Source: Actinomycetes bacterium (GTDB taxonomy: Bacteria; Actinomycetota; Actinomycetes; Nanopelagicales; Nanopelagicaceae). From it: a stretch of 55,992 nt of DNA. The first letter of the stretch is position 1. The number at the start of each line of letters is the position of its first letter. Location: contig JANYDL010000078.1 in assembly GCA_025363635.1 (NCBI GenBank), forward strand, positions 1 through 55,992. Direction: 5' to 3'. A program made the position numbers and the translations under genes. This document shows, piece by piece, positions 9,772-19,281 of the stretch. The notes under the pieces are model-generated. The model saw only the letters and a list, made by a program, of their open reading frames with translations, was not told the origin of the DNA and searched no databases.

Positions 9772-10514
9772 CCCTGACCGATCAGCGCAACCACAACCCA
9801 CATAATCAATACTCCAAAAATCGTGGCCACCATGGTCAGACGTGAGGGATGGCGTGAGTGAGCTTCCGGAAGAATATGAGAGGTTGCTAAATAAATGATG
9901 AAACCAGAAAATACCGCTAGATAGATTGCCAAATATGGTTTGCTGATGACAATGTAGGTGCCTAGGGCTGCACCGCTGATGCGCATCAGAGCATCCAGAC
10001 TTAAAAGAGAGATAGCCCGCCTAGACCAATGTCCACTCTTGACAAGAAAAGAGACTGTGTTGAGCCCGTCGCTAAAAGCGTGAGCGAGAACTGCTATAAA
10101 GACGGCGAGGCCGAGGGTATTGCTGATATGAAATGCCAAACCAAGAGCCACGCCATCAAGAAAAACGTGGCCGCCCATAGCAACTGCTCCCACTGTTCCA
10201 GCAATGGTCGCCCTGTGTTGATGTTCGTGGCCGTAGTCAGATTCTGCCGGCTCATGGGATCCCAGCAATTGTTCGGCAAAGTGCAATCCCAGAAAACCCG
10301 CAACGAAGGCGAGTGAAACGCTTGGAACATGCCAAAGAGTCTTTGTGCTGAGAGAGAAAACTTCAGGTAAAAGGTCAAAAGAAACCAGACCAAGGAGAAG
10401 TCCCGCGGCCAAGCCCAGCGTGAGATGGAGACGATCCCGCGAACGAATCGCAAGATAGCCACCTGCAGATGTGGCTACCGCAGAGAGAGCCGCCAGGGGG
10501 ATAGCGAAGTTCAT
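9768..10514 (-). CDS. zupT: ZIP-family metal transporter (zinc uptake)
   Basis: About 248 residues from ATG 10514, with about eight membrane segments. The membrane metal motif HAFSDGLN in one helix and GGHVFLDGVALGLAFH in another hold the histidines and aspartates used for metal passage. A His-rich loop (YGHEHQH) before them is typical of ZIP proteins. First gene of the zupT-zur operon. The frame stays open to 10577, but the ATG at 10514 is preferred because TACCCT lies 6 bases before it and the Zur box lies just beyond. Another divalent metal is possible but less likely given the regulator. Confidence 0.88.
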   Translation of the reverse strand: MNFAIPLAALSAVATSAGGYLAIRSRDRLHLTLGLAAGLLLGLVSFDLLPEVFSLSTKTLWHVPSVSLAFVAGFLGLHFAEQLLGSHEPAESDYGHEHQHRATIAGTVGAVAMGGHVFLDGVALGLAFHISNTLGLAVFIAVLAHAFSDGLNTVSFLVKSGHWSRRAISLLSLDALMRISGAALGTYIVISKPYLAIYLAVFSGFIIYLATSHILPEAHSRHPSRLTMVATIFGVLIMWVVVALIGQG

Positions 10515-10520
10515 CTTCGC

Positions 10521-10526
10521 AGGGTA
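10521..10526 (-). promoter_or_regulatory. -10 box of zupT-zur, leaderless
   Basis: TACCCT on the minus strand with 6 bases to the ATG at 10514, no ribosome site between. The Zur box is centred on the expected -35 position (about 10544-10549). Confidence 0.55.
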
Positions 10527-10533
10527 ACAAGAA

Positions 10534-10554
10534 TGAAAATGATTGTCATTTTCA
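10534..10554. promoter_or_regulatory. Zur box upstream of zupT-zur
   Basis: 21-base inverted repeat with arms TGAAAATGAT and GTCATTTTCA around a central T; nine of ten arm positions match. This agrees with the AT-rich Zur/FurB operators of Streptomyces and mycobacteria. It covers the -35 region of the zupT promoter, so zinc-bound repressor would block RNA polymerase. It also lies about 110 bases before glyS, transcribed the other way. Confidence 0.85.
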
Positions 10555-10663
10555 GGAGTAATGGCGCGTTGAACCAAGCCGACCAGGGCTAAAGTTGGCC
10601 CTCACGGGTTGCAACCACATCGGTTGTGCACCGCCGACAGCCAGCCGGATGAGGAGAAGAGTC

Positions 10664-12040
10664 ATGGCCGATCGCCTAGAAACAATAGTGAGCCTTTCCA
10701 AACGGAGAGGATTTGTCTACCCCTCCAGCGAGATTTACGGGGGATTGCGCGCAGCATGGGATTACGGCCCACTAGGCGTTGAACTTAAAAATAATGTGAA
10801 ACGCCAATGGTGGAAAGCCATGGTTACGGGACGTGAAGATGTCGTGGGCATTGACTCCTGTGTGATTTTGGCAAAAGAAGTGTGGGAAGTTTCAGGTCAC
10901 GTTGCAACATTTTCTGATCCCTTGACTGAGTGCACTGCCTGTCACAAGCGATATCGCGCCGATCACCTTGAAGAAGCATATGAATCAAAAAATAAAAGAG
11001 CGCCGGAATCCCTTGCTGAGGTGAATTGCCCTGCCTGCGGGAATAAGGGGAAATTTACCACGCCCAAACAATTTTCAGGTTTATTAAAAACCTATCTTGG
11101 ACCCGTGGAAGATGAATCTGGTTTGGCTTATCTGCGGCCAGAGACTGCTCAAGGCATCTTCATTAATTTTGACAATGTAGCTACTACTTCGCGAAAGAAA
11201 CCGCCGTTTGGTATTGGTCAAATTGGCAAATCATTTCGCAATGAAATCACCCCTGGAAATTTTATCTTTCGCACGCGTGAATTCGAGCAGATGGAGATGG
11301 AGTTTTTTGTAGTCCCTGGCACCGATGAAGATTGGCACCAGTATTGGATAGATACTCGGATGTCCTGGTATGTAGATTTAGGAATTAACCCTGAGCGACT
11401 CAGAATTTTTGATCACCCAAAAGAAAAGCTCTCTCACTATTCAAAACGTACCGCCGATATTGAATACAAATTTGAATTTGCCGGTACTGAGTGGGGAGAA
11501 TTAGAGGGAATCGCCAGTCGAACCGATTTTGATTTAAAGGCGCATTCGGCCGCCACGGGTAAAGATTTATCGTGGTTTGATCAAGAGAAGAATGAGCGAT
11601 GGACTCCATTTGTCATCGAACCCGCAGCAGGGGTTGATCGGTGCGTGCTGACATTTTTACTTGATGCATTCACTGAAGATGAGGCACCCAATTCTAAAGG
11701 CGAGATGGAGAAGCGAGCCGTGCTTAAGCTTGATCATCGCCTTGCTCCCATAAAAGTCGCCGTCCTTCCCCTTTCGAGAAACGCAGATCTATCTCCCAAA
11801 GCGAGAGATCTGGCTACTCAGTTAAGAAAGAATTGGAATATCGATTTCGACGATGCTGGGGCGATTGGGCGTCGCTATCGCCGCCAGGATGAAATCGGGA
11901 CACCCTTCTGTATCACTATTGATTTCGATACATTGGAAGATCAGGCCGTGACCATTCGCCATCGCGACACGATGGTTCAAGAACGCATCGCTTTAGATCA
12001 GGTTGAATCTTGGTTGGCGCCACGATTACTCGGCGTGTAG
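10664..12040 (+). CDS. glyS: glycyl-tRNA synthetase (class II, alpha2 type)
   Basis: Charges tRNA-Gly. Start ATG 10664 follows GAGGAGAAGA and gives 458 residues beginning [20 protein letters not shown], the usual N-terminus; the longer frame from 10595 has no homology. Class II motifs: [13 protein letters not shown], then [25 protein letters not shown] (motif 2 region), and [14 protein letters not shown] (motif 3). The anticodon-binding domain occupies about 355-458. A four-cysteine zinc-like pair (CTAC ... CPAC, about 86-125) is seen in the insert, as in other actinobacterial single-chain GlyRS. Confidence 0.95.
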   Translation: MADRLETIVSLSKRRGFVYPSSEIYGGLRAAWDYGPLGVELKNNVKRQWWKAMVTGREDVVGIDSCVILAKEVWEVSGHVATFSDPLTECTACHKRYRADHLEEAYESKNKRAPESLAEVNCPACGNKGKFTTPKQFSGLLKTYLGPVEDESGLAYLRPETAQGIFINFDNVATTSRKKPPFGIGQIGKSFRNEITPGNFIFRTREFEQMEMEFFVVPGTDEDWHQYWIDTRMSWYVDLGINPERLRIFDHPKEKLSHYSKRTADIEYKFEFAGTEWGELEGIASRTDFDLKAHSAATGKDLSWFDQEKNERWTPFVIEPAAGVDRCVLTFLLDAFTEDEAPNSKGEMEKRAVLKLDHRLAPIKVAVLPLSRNADLSPKARDLATQLRKNWNIDFDDAGAIGRRYRRQDEIGTPFCITIDFDTLEDQAVTIRHRDTMVQERIALDQVESWLAPRLLGV

Positions 12041-13176
12041 AACCACTGATACTCCACTTAGCAAGTGGCGATTTAGCAATTGACCCACCAGTGGTTTTGG
12101 CACCCATGGCGGGAATTACTAACGCTCCGTTTAGGACTCTGTGCCGCCAGCAAGGGGCGGGGTTATTTGTATCTGAAATGGTCACTGCTCGAGCTCTCAT
12201 TGAGAGGCGCCCGGAAACTTTAAGAATGATTCAACCTGGCATCGGCGAGTGGCCTCGATCGGTTCAGTTGTACAGCGTTGATGCCGACGCAATGCGTGCA
12301 GCAGTGACGATGCTCGGCAAAGAAGATCTCGCTGATCACATCGATATGAATTTTGGTTGCCCCGTGCCAAAAGTGACGAGAAAGGGCGGCGGTGCTGCAT
12401 TACCCTATAAGCGGAATTTGTTTGCTTCGATTGTGGGAGCTGCTCTAAGAGCAGCCCAGCCTTTTCATATTCCCGTAACGGTCAAAATGCGAGTTGGCAT
12501 AGATAGCGATCATGAAACTTATCTTGAAGCGGCCAAAACGGCAGCGGACTTGGGCGTTAACTGGGTTGCGCTGCATGCTCGCACTGCGGAACAAATGTAT
12601 GAGGGCAAATCCGATTGGAGCAAAATCACCGAACTTGTCGAGCACCTAAAACCTACCGGCGTTCCAGTTTTAGGAAATGGAGATATCTGGAGCGGCCGTG
12701 ATGGCGTCGCTATGATGGAGCAAACAGGATGTGCAGGTGTGGTTGTTGGACGAGGGTGTCTGGGCAGGCCGTGGCTTTTTACTGATTTAGCTGCTTCTTT
12801 TGCTGGAAATAAAATTCAAACCAGTCCATCGCTTTTTGAGGTAAGAGAATTAATGTTTCGCCACGGACAATTGATCGTGGAGTATTTCGAATCTGAAGAG
12901 CGTGGCTGTAGAGATTTGCGAAAACACATGGCTTGGTATCTCAAAGGATTTAGAGTTCCGAGTGAGTTGCGCCGACAATTTGGAATGGTTGCATCTCTGG
13001 CTGAATTGCGCACTTTGTTGGATTCCTTGACCGAGCAGCCATACCCTGTAGATGTGGGAGAGAAACCAAGAGGACGTACCAGCCACAGTCGACCTGTAAA
13101 TCTTCCTTATGGATGGCTCGATGATCCAGATGAAATGGCTTTCATCGAACTTGAAGATGCGTTTTCCGGCGGCTGA
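12010..13176 (+). CDS. dus: tRNA-dihydrouridine synthase (DusB-like)
   Basis: Flavoenzyme that reduces uridines in tRNA D-loops. FMN-binding TIM barrel beginning [16 protein letters not shown]; catalytic cysteine in [19 protein letters not shown]; then [19 protein letters not shown] and a C-terminal helical tRNA-binding domain. The start is uncertain. The only conventional start codon before the conserved barrel is TTG at 12010, which overlaps glyS by 31 bases; the next ATG lies within the conserved PMAG motif and is too late. Actinobacterial neighbours glyS and dgt support the call. Confidence 0.88.
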   Translation: MVGATITRRVEPLILHLASGDLAIDPPVVLAPMAGITNAPFRTLCRQQGAGLFVSEMVTARALIERRPETLRMIQPGIGEWPRSVQLYSVDADAMRAAVTMLGKEDLADHIDMNFGCPVPKVTRKGGGAALPYKRNLFASIVGAALRAAQPFHIPVTVKMRVGIDSDHETYLEAAKTAADLGVNWVALHARTAEQMYEGKSDWSKITELVEHLKPTGVPVLGNGDIWSGRDGVAMMEQTGCAGVVVGRGCLGRPWLFTDLAASFAGNKIQTSPSLFEVRELMFRHGQLIVEYFESEERGCRDLRKHMAWYLKGFRVPSELRRQFGMVASLAELRTLLDSLTEQPYPVDVGEKPRGRTSHSRPVNLPYGWLDDPDEMAFIELEDAFSGG

Positions 13177-13177
13177 G

Positions 13178-13807
13178 ATGTTTGGGTTTAAGATTTTTCG
13201 ACGATTGGTGAGTGCTGCGATTTTGCTTGTCGTGGTTCTACCTTTCTTCGCACTAGGTAAAATTTGGGTAGCAGGGCATTATCCCGCGCCTCGAAAATCA
13301 GATGTCATAGTCGTTTTAGGCGCAGCTCAATTTGATGGACGTCCCAGCGAAGTTCTACTTGCGCGATTGTCTCAGGCAAAGAAAGCATTCAACGATGGGT
13401 TGGCACTGGTAATAATTACCGTGGGATCTGGCGCACCAGGGGATAGGACCACTGAGGCTGCTGCGGGAAGAAAATGGTTGATCGAAAATGGTGTGAAAGT
13501 TAACGCGGTGATTGCTGTAGAAAAGGGTCGCGATACATACGCAAGCACTCAAGGGTACGTTGCTGAAATGAAGAAGTTGAGAGCGAAATCGGCGTTGATA
13601 GTTACCGATCCCTATCACTGCTTGCGAGCAATAACGATGGCTCATGATCTCGGGGTGAGTGGAAGTTGTTCTCCCGTGCATACAGGGCCAAATTCGCTAC
13701 TCAATTTTGATTTTCATTATCTTTTTAGAGAAACGAGTGCATATTTGGCATATGTAACTTTGGGACGCAAAGGTATACATGTGAGTGATCACTTGGGACA
13801 GGCATAG
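13178..13807 (+). CDS. YdcF/SanA-like DUF218 membrane protein
   Basis: About 210 residues from ATG 13178, just after the dus stop. One N-terminal membrane segment (about 10-28) is followed by a DUF218 domain: DVIVVLGAAQFDGRPSEVLLARL, VGSGAPGDRTTEA and VTDPYHCLRAI. Members include E. coli SanA and YdcF, linked to envelope integrity; the biochemical activity is not settled. Translation may begin earlier in the frame (13157). It sits between dus and dgt in the core gene run. Confidence 0.8.
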   Translation: MFGFKIFRRLVSAAILLVVVLPFFALGKIWVAGHYPAPRKSDVIVVLGAAQFDGRPSEVLLARLSQAKKAFNDGLALVIITVGSGAPGDRTTEAAAGRKWLIENGVKVNAVIAVEKGRDTYASTQGYVAEMKKLRAKSALIVTDPYHCLRAITMAHDLGVSGSCSPVHTGPNSLLNFDFHYLFRETSAYLAYVTLGRKGIHVSDHLGQA

Positions 13808-13817
13808 GGTTATATCT

Positions 13818-15062
13818 GTGACGAATTATAGCGAGAACGATCTTGCACGCTTTGTATATGAACCCGCCAAGCGTGCTGGTCGCACTGAATTTATGCGTGA
13901 CAGAGCACGTGTTATTCACTCTGCTTCTTTGCGTCGGTTGGGAGCTAAAACACAAGTAGCCGTTCCCTGGGAGAACGATTTTCAAAGAACTCGATTGGCT
14001 CACTCGTTAGAGGTTGCGCAAATTGGTCGTGAACTTGGCGACTCACTTGGAGCAGATCCTGATTTACTAGACACCGCTTGTTTGGCTCATGATTTAGGTC
14101 ATCCACCTTTCGGACACAATGGTGAATCTGCGCTCGCAGGTATTACCGAATCATGCGGAGGATTTGAAGGCAACGCGCAAAGTTTTCGAATCCTCACTCG
14201 ACTAGAGGCCAAAACGGTGACGCATGAGGGAAGATCGGCAGGGCTCAATTTGACGAGAGCGTCACTTGATGCTGTAACCAAATATCCCTGGGTGCAGGCT
14301 GAAGGAAAAAAGAAATACGGGGTCTACCACGATGATTTAGAGATTTTTGATTGGATGCGGCTGGGTGCCGGTGACACCGGTCGTTGTATTGAAGCGCAGA
14401 TCATGGATTGGTCAGATGATGTTTCGTATAGCGTGCACGACTTAGAGGATGCACTTGTTGCCGGACAGATTCACGTGTCAAATTTTGAGGCTGACTTGCC
14501 ATCGCTTTATTCGGTAATGAGGAGTGATTATGGAGTTGATGCGACGGAGCAAGAAGCACTTATGGCTTTGGATCGACTTCGAACCTTAAGTTGTTGGCCT
14601 AGCTTTTATGATGGAACGCACAGAAGTTTGGCGAGACTTAAAGATCTAACAAGTCAATTAATTGGCAGATTTGTTCTAGCCGCAGAAGTCGAAACCCGAA
14701 AGATACACGGCGGTGAGCGACTCATGAGATATGGCGCAGATTTAGAGGTCCCACGCGAACAACGAATTGAAGTGGGGTTGTTGAAGTCCGTTGCCGGTCA
14801 CTACCTCATCAACGCTCCAATAGCACAAGAGAGATATGCCAGACAAAGAATTGTGATTACCGATTTGGTGGACATCCTCTTTCAAAGTGCCCCAAAGTAT
14901 CTTGATTCAATATTTCTAGAGGATTGGAGAAATGCAGGTAATGACGCGGAGCGATTAAGAGTTGTAGTGGACCAAGTAGCAAGCCTGACAGATGTCGGTG
15001 CCTATGCATTGCACTCCCGACTGAGTTCGGATATTGAGTCACGGGTAGACTGGTTAGCATGA
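13818..15062 (+). CDS. dgt: deoxyguanosinetriphosphate triphosphohydrolase-like protein
   Basis: HD-domain dNTP triphosphohydrolase that splits dGTP or other dNTPs to nucleoside and triphosphate. The GTG at 13818 gives 414 residues. Motifs: RTRLAHSLEVAQIGR, then CLAHDLGHPPFGHNGE with the HD pair, and DDVSYSVHDLEDAL, which completes the metal site. The frame is open to 13785 but that start is inside the previous gene. Its TGA overlaps the dnaG ATG (ATGA). dgt-dnaG is a conserved actinobacterial pair. Confidence 0.92.
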   Translation: MTNYSENDLARFVYEPAKRAGRTEFMRDRARVIHSASLRRLGAKTQVAVPWENDFQRTRLAHSLEVAQIGRELGDSLGADPDLLDTACLAHDLGHPPFGHNGESALAGITESCGGFEGNAQSFRILTRLEAKTVTHEGRSAGLNLTRASLDAVTKYPWVQAEGKKKYGVYHDDLEIFDWMRLGAGDTGRCIEAQIMDWSDDVSYSVHDLEDALVAGQIHVSNFEADLPSLYSVMRSDYGVDATEQEALMALDRLRTLSCWPSFYDGTHRSLARLKDLTSQLIGRFVLAAEVETRKIHGGERLMRYGADLEVPREQRIEVGLLKSVAGHYLINAPIAQERYARQRIVITDLVDILFQSAPKYLDSIFLEDWRNAGNDAERLRVVVDQVASLTDVGAYALHSRLSSDIESRVDWLA

Positions 15063-16924
15063 GCGGTCGCATTAAGGATGAGGATGTTACATACATTCGC
15101 GAGCGCGCTCCTATAGATGAAGTCGTTGGAGATTATGTGCAACTCAAGAATGCGGGGGGTGGCCAGAAGAAGGGGCTCTGTCCTTTTCATGATGAGAAGT
15201 CCCCGTCATTTCATGTCACGCCCAGCAAGGGATATTTCCATTGTTTTGGATGTCAAAGCGGTGGGGATGTTATTGCTTTCCTCATGAAGATAGACCATCT
15301 ATCATTCACCGAAACGGTTGAGAGATTGGCCGATCGGATTGGATACACACTGCAGTATGAAGAAGGTTCCAGCGGGAAATCTGCCCCAGTTGGACAAAGA
15401 TCACGACTCATAGCAGCAAATGCGCAAGCCGCGAAGTTCTATCAGATCCAGTTGAACGAGTCATCGCAGGCACAACTTGGACGTGAACTTCTTACCCAAC
15501 GTGGTTTTGATAGAAGTGCGTGCGAAAGATTTGAAGTGGGCTACGCACCCGATGACTGGGATGGCCTAACCAAGCATCTTCGTGCTCAAGGGTTCAGCAT
15601 CGAAGAACTAGAAGTCGCAGGTTTGTCAAAGATGGGCCAACGCGGACCGATTGATCGGTTTCGCAATCGGCTGATGTGGCCAATACGAGATATCTCCGGT
15701 GACGTGGTGGGATTTGGTGCACGCAAACTGGCCAGTGACGATGTTGATTCGGGTCCTAAATATTTGAATACTCCCGAAACCCCGCTCTACAAAAAAAGTC
15801 AGGTGCTATACGGCTTGGATATGGCAAAGAAAGAAATCGCCAAGAAGAGACAAGCGGTAATCGTTGAAGGATATACGGATGTGATGGCCGCTCAACTGGC
15901 CGGAATTACAACGGCAATCGCAACCTGTGGAACGGCATTCGGCGATGACCATATCCGTATCTTGCGAAGACTTTTAATGGATGACGACGCTTTTCGAGGT
16001 GAGGTGATCTTTACCTTTGATGGTGACGAAGCAGGCCAGAAAGCAGCCCTTCGTGCGTTCGGAGATGACCAGAAGTTTGTGACACAAACTTTTGTGGCGG
16101 TTGAACCTGATGGGTTAGACCCATGCGAACTTCGACAACAAAAAGGTGATCTTGCGCTACGAGACTTGATTGCACGTCGAGTTCCGCTTTTTGAATTTGC
16201 GATTCGAACTGAACTTAAAAAACATAAACTCGATTCTGCCGAGGGGCGTGTTAATGCATTGACCGCAGTTGCCCCCCTTGTCGCACAAATTCGAGATAAG
16301 TCTTTACGACCAGAATACATTCGCTCTCTGGCGGGCTGGTTAGGAGCTGAAGTCGAGATTGTTTCTTCGGCAGTCAATGCAGCGTTACGTTCTCAACCAT
16401 CACGAGATCTCAAATTAAATTCGCAGGCCTTGGTTGATTCTGGAAAAGAATTAGTCGAAGACCAATCTTGGCGCCCAAACCCTGCTGAACCGCGACTTGT
16501 ACTCGAGCGCGAAGTGCTGAAAGCGCGACTTCAAATGCCAGAACTTGTAAGTCAATGGGGCGAGATCGAAATTGCAGCTTTTACTCATCCCGCATATTCC
16601 CAACTGCGCGCCCTGATTGTTTCCAAAGAGGAAACGACGATTCGAGCAGAAGATATGAATGATGCACATATGAGTTCTCTCATCACCGAACTTTCGGTCG
16701 AGCCGATTAGGACTGACGGTGAGATTTCCCAAAGATATGTCGAAAGCATCATCGCTCGATTGCGTGAGATGGGCGTAAGTCGTGCCATCGCTGAGGTGAA
16801 GTCCACTTTGCAGCGCCTCAATCCCCTCACCTGCGAGGTCGAATACACCGCGTTATTTACTGATTTGGTCGCCCTTGAGGCGAAAAGGAGATCGCTCCAT
16901 GATGCGGCGGTAGGGGATCTGTGA
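15059..16924 (+). CDS. dnaG: DNA primase
   Basis: Makes RNA primers for replication. 621 residues. The N-terminal zinc domain has C41, H44, C62 and C65 (CPFHDEKSPSFH ... FHCFGC). The catalytic core includes YLNTPETPLYKKSQVLYGLD, the TOPRIM glutamate in VIVEGYTDVMAA and the metal-binding DGDEAGQKAA. The C-terminal third (about 450-621) is the helicase-interaction region and is poorly conserved. Start overlaps the dgt stop, so the two are coupled. Confidence 0.95.
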   Translation: MSGRIKDEDVTYIRERAPIDEVVGDYVQLKNAGGGQKKGLCPFHDEKSPSFHVTPSKGYFHCFGCQSGGDVIAFLMKIDHLSFTETVERLADRIGYTLQYEEGSSGKSAPVGQRSRLIAANAQAAKFYQIQLNESSQAQLGRELLTQRGFDRSACERFEVGYAPDDWDGLTKHLRAQGFSIEELEVAGLSKMGQRGPIDRFRNRLMWPIRDISGDVVGFGARKLASDDVDSGPKYLNTPETPLYKKSQVLYGLDMAKKEIAKKRQAVIVEGYTDVMAAQLAGITTAIATCGTAFGDDHIRILRRLLMDDDAFRGEVIFTFDGDEAGQKAALRAFGDDQKFVTQTFVAVEPDGLDPCELRQQKGDLALRDLIARRVPLFEFAIRTELKKHKLDSAEGRVNALTAVAPLVAQIRDKSLRPEYIRSLAGWLGAEVEIVSSAVNAALRSQPSRDLKLNSQALVDSGKELVEDQSWRPNPAEPRLVLEREVLKARLQMPELVSQWGEIEIAAFTHPAYSQLRALIVSKEETTIRAEDMNDAHMSSLITELSVEPIRTDGEISQRYVESIIARLREMGVSRAIAEVKSTLQRLNPLTCEVEYTALFTDLVALEAKRRSLHDAAVGDL

Positions 16925-16980
16925 TTTCTGAGCACCCCAAATCGTGCGCTAGAGTTGCGACCTTGCCAGAACGTACGTAA

Positions 16981-17053
16981 TCCCTGATAGCTCAATTGGC
17001 AGAGCAGCCGGCTGTTAACCGGCAGGTTCTTGGTTCGAGTCCAAGTCAGGGAG
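16981..17053 (+). tRNA. tRNA-Asn (anticodon GTT)
   Basis: Cloverleaf read directly: acceptor TCCCTGA/TCAGGGA, D-arm GCTC..GAGC, anticodon stem GCCGG/CCGGC with loop CTGTTAA (anticodon GTT) and T-arm CTTGG TTCGAGT CCAAG; discriminator G. CCA is not encoded in full. A TAGAGT hexamer at 16950-16955 is a possible -10 box. Confidence 0.97.
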
Positions 17054-17096
17054 CAGATTTTTGAAAATTGGTATTACCATTCTTGTAAATTGCCAT

Positions 17097-17102
17097 TAGC
17101 CT
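17097..17102 (+). promoter_or_regulatory. -10 box of leaderless DoxX-Rieske gene
   Basis: TAGCCT with 6 bases to the ATG at 17109. There is no ribosome site, so translation of a leaderless mRNA is likely. Confidence 0.45.
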
Positions 17103-17108
17103 TCGTGG

Positions 17109-17999
17109 ATGCCTTTATTGCAAACTCAAATCCGCGCAGTTGTTTCATCTTGGCGTTCGCAGAGTCCATCGATGAGAGTGATTCGCCTCTGGTTGGGGTT
17201 TACGTGGATTTACGGTGGATGGGATAAAGCAACCGACCCCAATTTTCTTGGCAAGGAAGGGGCCACTTCGCTTGCCAAGCAATTAGCAGGATACTCAAAG
17301 ACATCGCCGATTGGTTTTCTTTTTCAACACCTCATTGAGCGGGCAACGATTGTTGGCATCGTAGTAATGCTCTCAGAATTTGCCATTGGGATTGCAACAA
17401 TCCTCTGGATTGCACCAACCTTTATCGCCTTTACCGGATTTACGATGTCGCTGGGACTGTGGTTGGCGGCTACCTGGCATGTCAAGCCATATTTCCTTGG
17501 AAGCGACACTGCCTATGCTGTCCTTTGGCTGGCGTATTTGCTTGCACTCGTCGGCAAACGTAAGAAAGTCGAACTCTCTCTGGATCGTCGAGGTGCTATT
17601 CGCCTTGGTGGGCTGGGTGTATCGGCGCTTATAGCGATTCTGTTGGGAAGAAGTCTGGCTAAATCTCCTGTTAAAACATCAACATCAGCAACAGCATCAG
17701 CAAATCAGATCCTCAAGGTCGCGGAACTGCCGGTGGGCAAAACTCACGAGTTTGTTACTGCAACTGGAGAGCCAGCCGTTCTCTTTAGAACAAAGAATGG
17801 AGTCTTTGCGTATTCGGAGATTTGTACCCACCAAGGTTGCACCGTTGCCTATTCTCCTGCAGATAGGACTTTGGTATGTCCGTGTCATCAATCGGCATTT
17901 GACCCATTTAAAGGCGCTCGCGTATTGAGCGGGCCAGCTCCTGCTCCGCTACCAAAGATCAAAGTAGCAATTAAAGGAGATTGGATTGTCCTGGTTTAA
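17109..17999 (+). CDS. DoxX/TQO-like membrane domain fused to a Rieske [2Fe-2S] domain
   Basis: 296 residues with two parts. The first 150 hold about four membrane helices of the DoxX/DoxD type (RLWLGFTWIYGGWDKATDP). The section to about 185 adds a fifth hydrophobic segment. The last 95 residues form a Rieske domain with cluster ligands C239, H241, C257 and H260 (CTHQGC, CPCH), plus C244 and C259 placed for the usual disulfide. The Rieske part follows a helix and Ser/Thr-rich linker, so it should sit outside the membrane. It probably moves electrons between quinones or thiols and an acceptor. The partner is unknown. Confidence 0.82.
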   Translation: MPLLQTQIRAVVSSWRSQSPSMRVIRLWLGFTWIYGGWDKATDPNFLGKEGATSLAKQLAGYSKTSPIGFLFQHLIERATIVGIVVMLSEFAIGIATILWIAPTFIAFTGFTMSLGLWLAATWHVKPYFLGSDTAYAVLWLAYLLALVGKRKKVELSLDRRGAIRLGGLGVSALIAILLGRSLAKSPVKTSTSATASANQILKVAELPVGKTHEFVTATGEPAVLFRTKNGVFAYSEICTHQGCTVAYSPADRTLVCPCHQSAFDPFKGARVLSGPAPAPLPKIKVAIKGDWIVLV

Positions 18000-18103
18000 C
18001 AGTGGGCCACAGTCTAGAAACTCTCAGCGAATTTTCAGCAAAGGTTAGAGTTGTATTAATCCTCAATCACTAATTTTAGTTCTAATAATGGAAAGGTAAT
18101 GAG

Positions 18104-19252
18104 ATGCGCCGTGCACAAGAATTAACCACTGCTTTCCTTCGATCCACTGTGATGAAGGTCGGATCAGGTTTCGTGTTGGGTGCCGCTTTAGTTGGAGGCG
18201 TTGCCTCTGCGGTGGTTTCACCAGCACCAGCCGTAAAAGCGTGCGTCGACAATAAAACGCAGGCCATGTATCTATCTCCCACTGGTGCTTGTGCGAAAAC
18301 TCGAACACTCGTCGATCTTGGTTCCGGCGGAATTAATGTGAAGGCGGTCGCGGCAGCGGTGACGCCCAGTGTTGTGACGGTGAGTGTTGTTGCCAGTTCG
18401 GGAAGTGGCACTGGTTCTGGTTCAATCATCCAGTCGAACTCGACATCGAGTTATATTCTTACGAATAATCACGTCGTCGAGGGCGCCGCGATTGGTGGAA
18501 AGATCACTGTTGAGTTTTCCAATGGCGATACCGCGGAGGCAACGATTGTCGGACGTGATTCCACATATGACTTAGCGGTGATCAAAGTTTCATTAGGAAA
18601 TCTTCCGGTTATAGCTATTGGAGATTCATCGGCTTTGAGTATCGGCGATCCAGTGATTGCGATTGGTTCACCGCTTGGGCTCTCCAGTACGGTCACCAGT
18701 GGAATAGTTTCTGCACTCAATCGTCCGGTCACAACTGGAAGCACGAGTGTTACGTCTTTCATCGATGCAATCCAAACGGATGCTGCAATTAATCCTGGTA
18801 ATTCAGGCGGCGCATTGGTCGATGCGCAAGGTCGCATAGTGGGCGTGAATTCAGCAATTGCTTCGCTCTCAACGTCCTCCACTTCACAAAGTGGAAGCAT
18901 TGGACTTGGTTTTTCAATTCCGATCAATGAGGCTAATAGAGTTGCCACTGAACTCATCACGACTGGGAAATCCACGAGACCAGTCCTTGGAGTTTTCTTT
19001 GACAACACCTATACCGGAGTCGGTGCGAAAATCAGCTCGCTAAGTCTTGGAGAAGGTGCAGCCGTAGCTGGCGTACCAGCGGGATCAATTATTCGATCCA
19101 TAGATGGCTTCCGCATTGCCGATCAGGTAGCCGCAATCGTAAAGATTCGTTCCTACGCTCCTTTATCGGTGGTCTCTCTCGTGGTCGATCTTCCCAATGG
19201 GGGAGGTTCTAAGACATTCAAAGTCACCCTAGGTTCTGCGCCCTCTCAATGA
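18104..19252 (+). CDS. HtrA/DegP-like trypsin-fold serine protease with PDZ domain
   Basis: Envelope protease or chaperone of the HtrA group, 382 residues. N-terminal membrane anchor or signal segment (17-39), then a short cysteine-bearing stretch (ACVDNKTQAMYL...GAC, 46-63), as found in several actinobacterial exported proteins. The protease domain has the triad H123 (TNNHVV), D156 (YDLAVI) and S234 (PGNSGGAL). A PDZ domain occupies about 290-378. Ribosome site GGAAAGG lies about eight bases before the ATG. It should act outside the membrane on misfolded proteins. A single PDZ is typical of actinobacterial members. Confidence 0.9.
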   Translation: MRRAQELTTAFLRSTVMKVGSGFVLGAALVGGVASAVVSPAPAVKACVDNKTQAMYLSPTGACAKTRTLVDLGSGGINVKAVAAAVTPSVVTVSVVASSGSGTGSGSIIQSNSTSSYILTNNHVVEGAAIGGKITVEFSNGDTAEATIVGRDSTYDLAVIKVSLGNLPVIAIGDSSALSIGDPVIAIGSPLGLSSTVTSGIVSALNRPVTTGSTSVTSFIDAIQTDAAINPGNSGGALVDAQGRIVGVNSAIASLSTSSTSQSGSIGLGFSIPINEANRVATELITTGKSTRPVLGVFFDNTYTGVGAKISSLSLGEGAAVAGVPAGSIIRSIDGFRIADQVAAIVKIRSYAPLSVVSLVVDLPNGGGSKTFKVTLGSAPSQ

Positions 19253-19270
19253 ACTTAGATAACGACCCGA

Positions 19271-19276
19271 TAGACT
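19271..19276 (+). promoter_or_regulatory. -10 box of ACT-domain gene
   Basis: TAGACT, 5 bases before the ATG at 19282, compatible with a leaderless mRNA. GAGG within the spacer could alternatively act as a ribosome site for an upstream transcript. Confidence 0.35.
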
Positions 19277-19281
19277 GAGGT

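Noticed and set aside
16981-17053. tRNA-Asn as an integration site of a mobile element
   Set aside because: No integrase, no repeated tRNA 3' end and no change of gene character follow; the DoxX-Rieske gene is ordinary.
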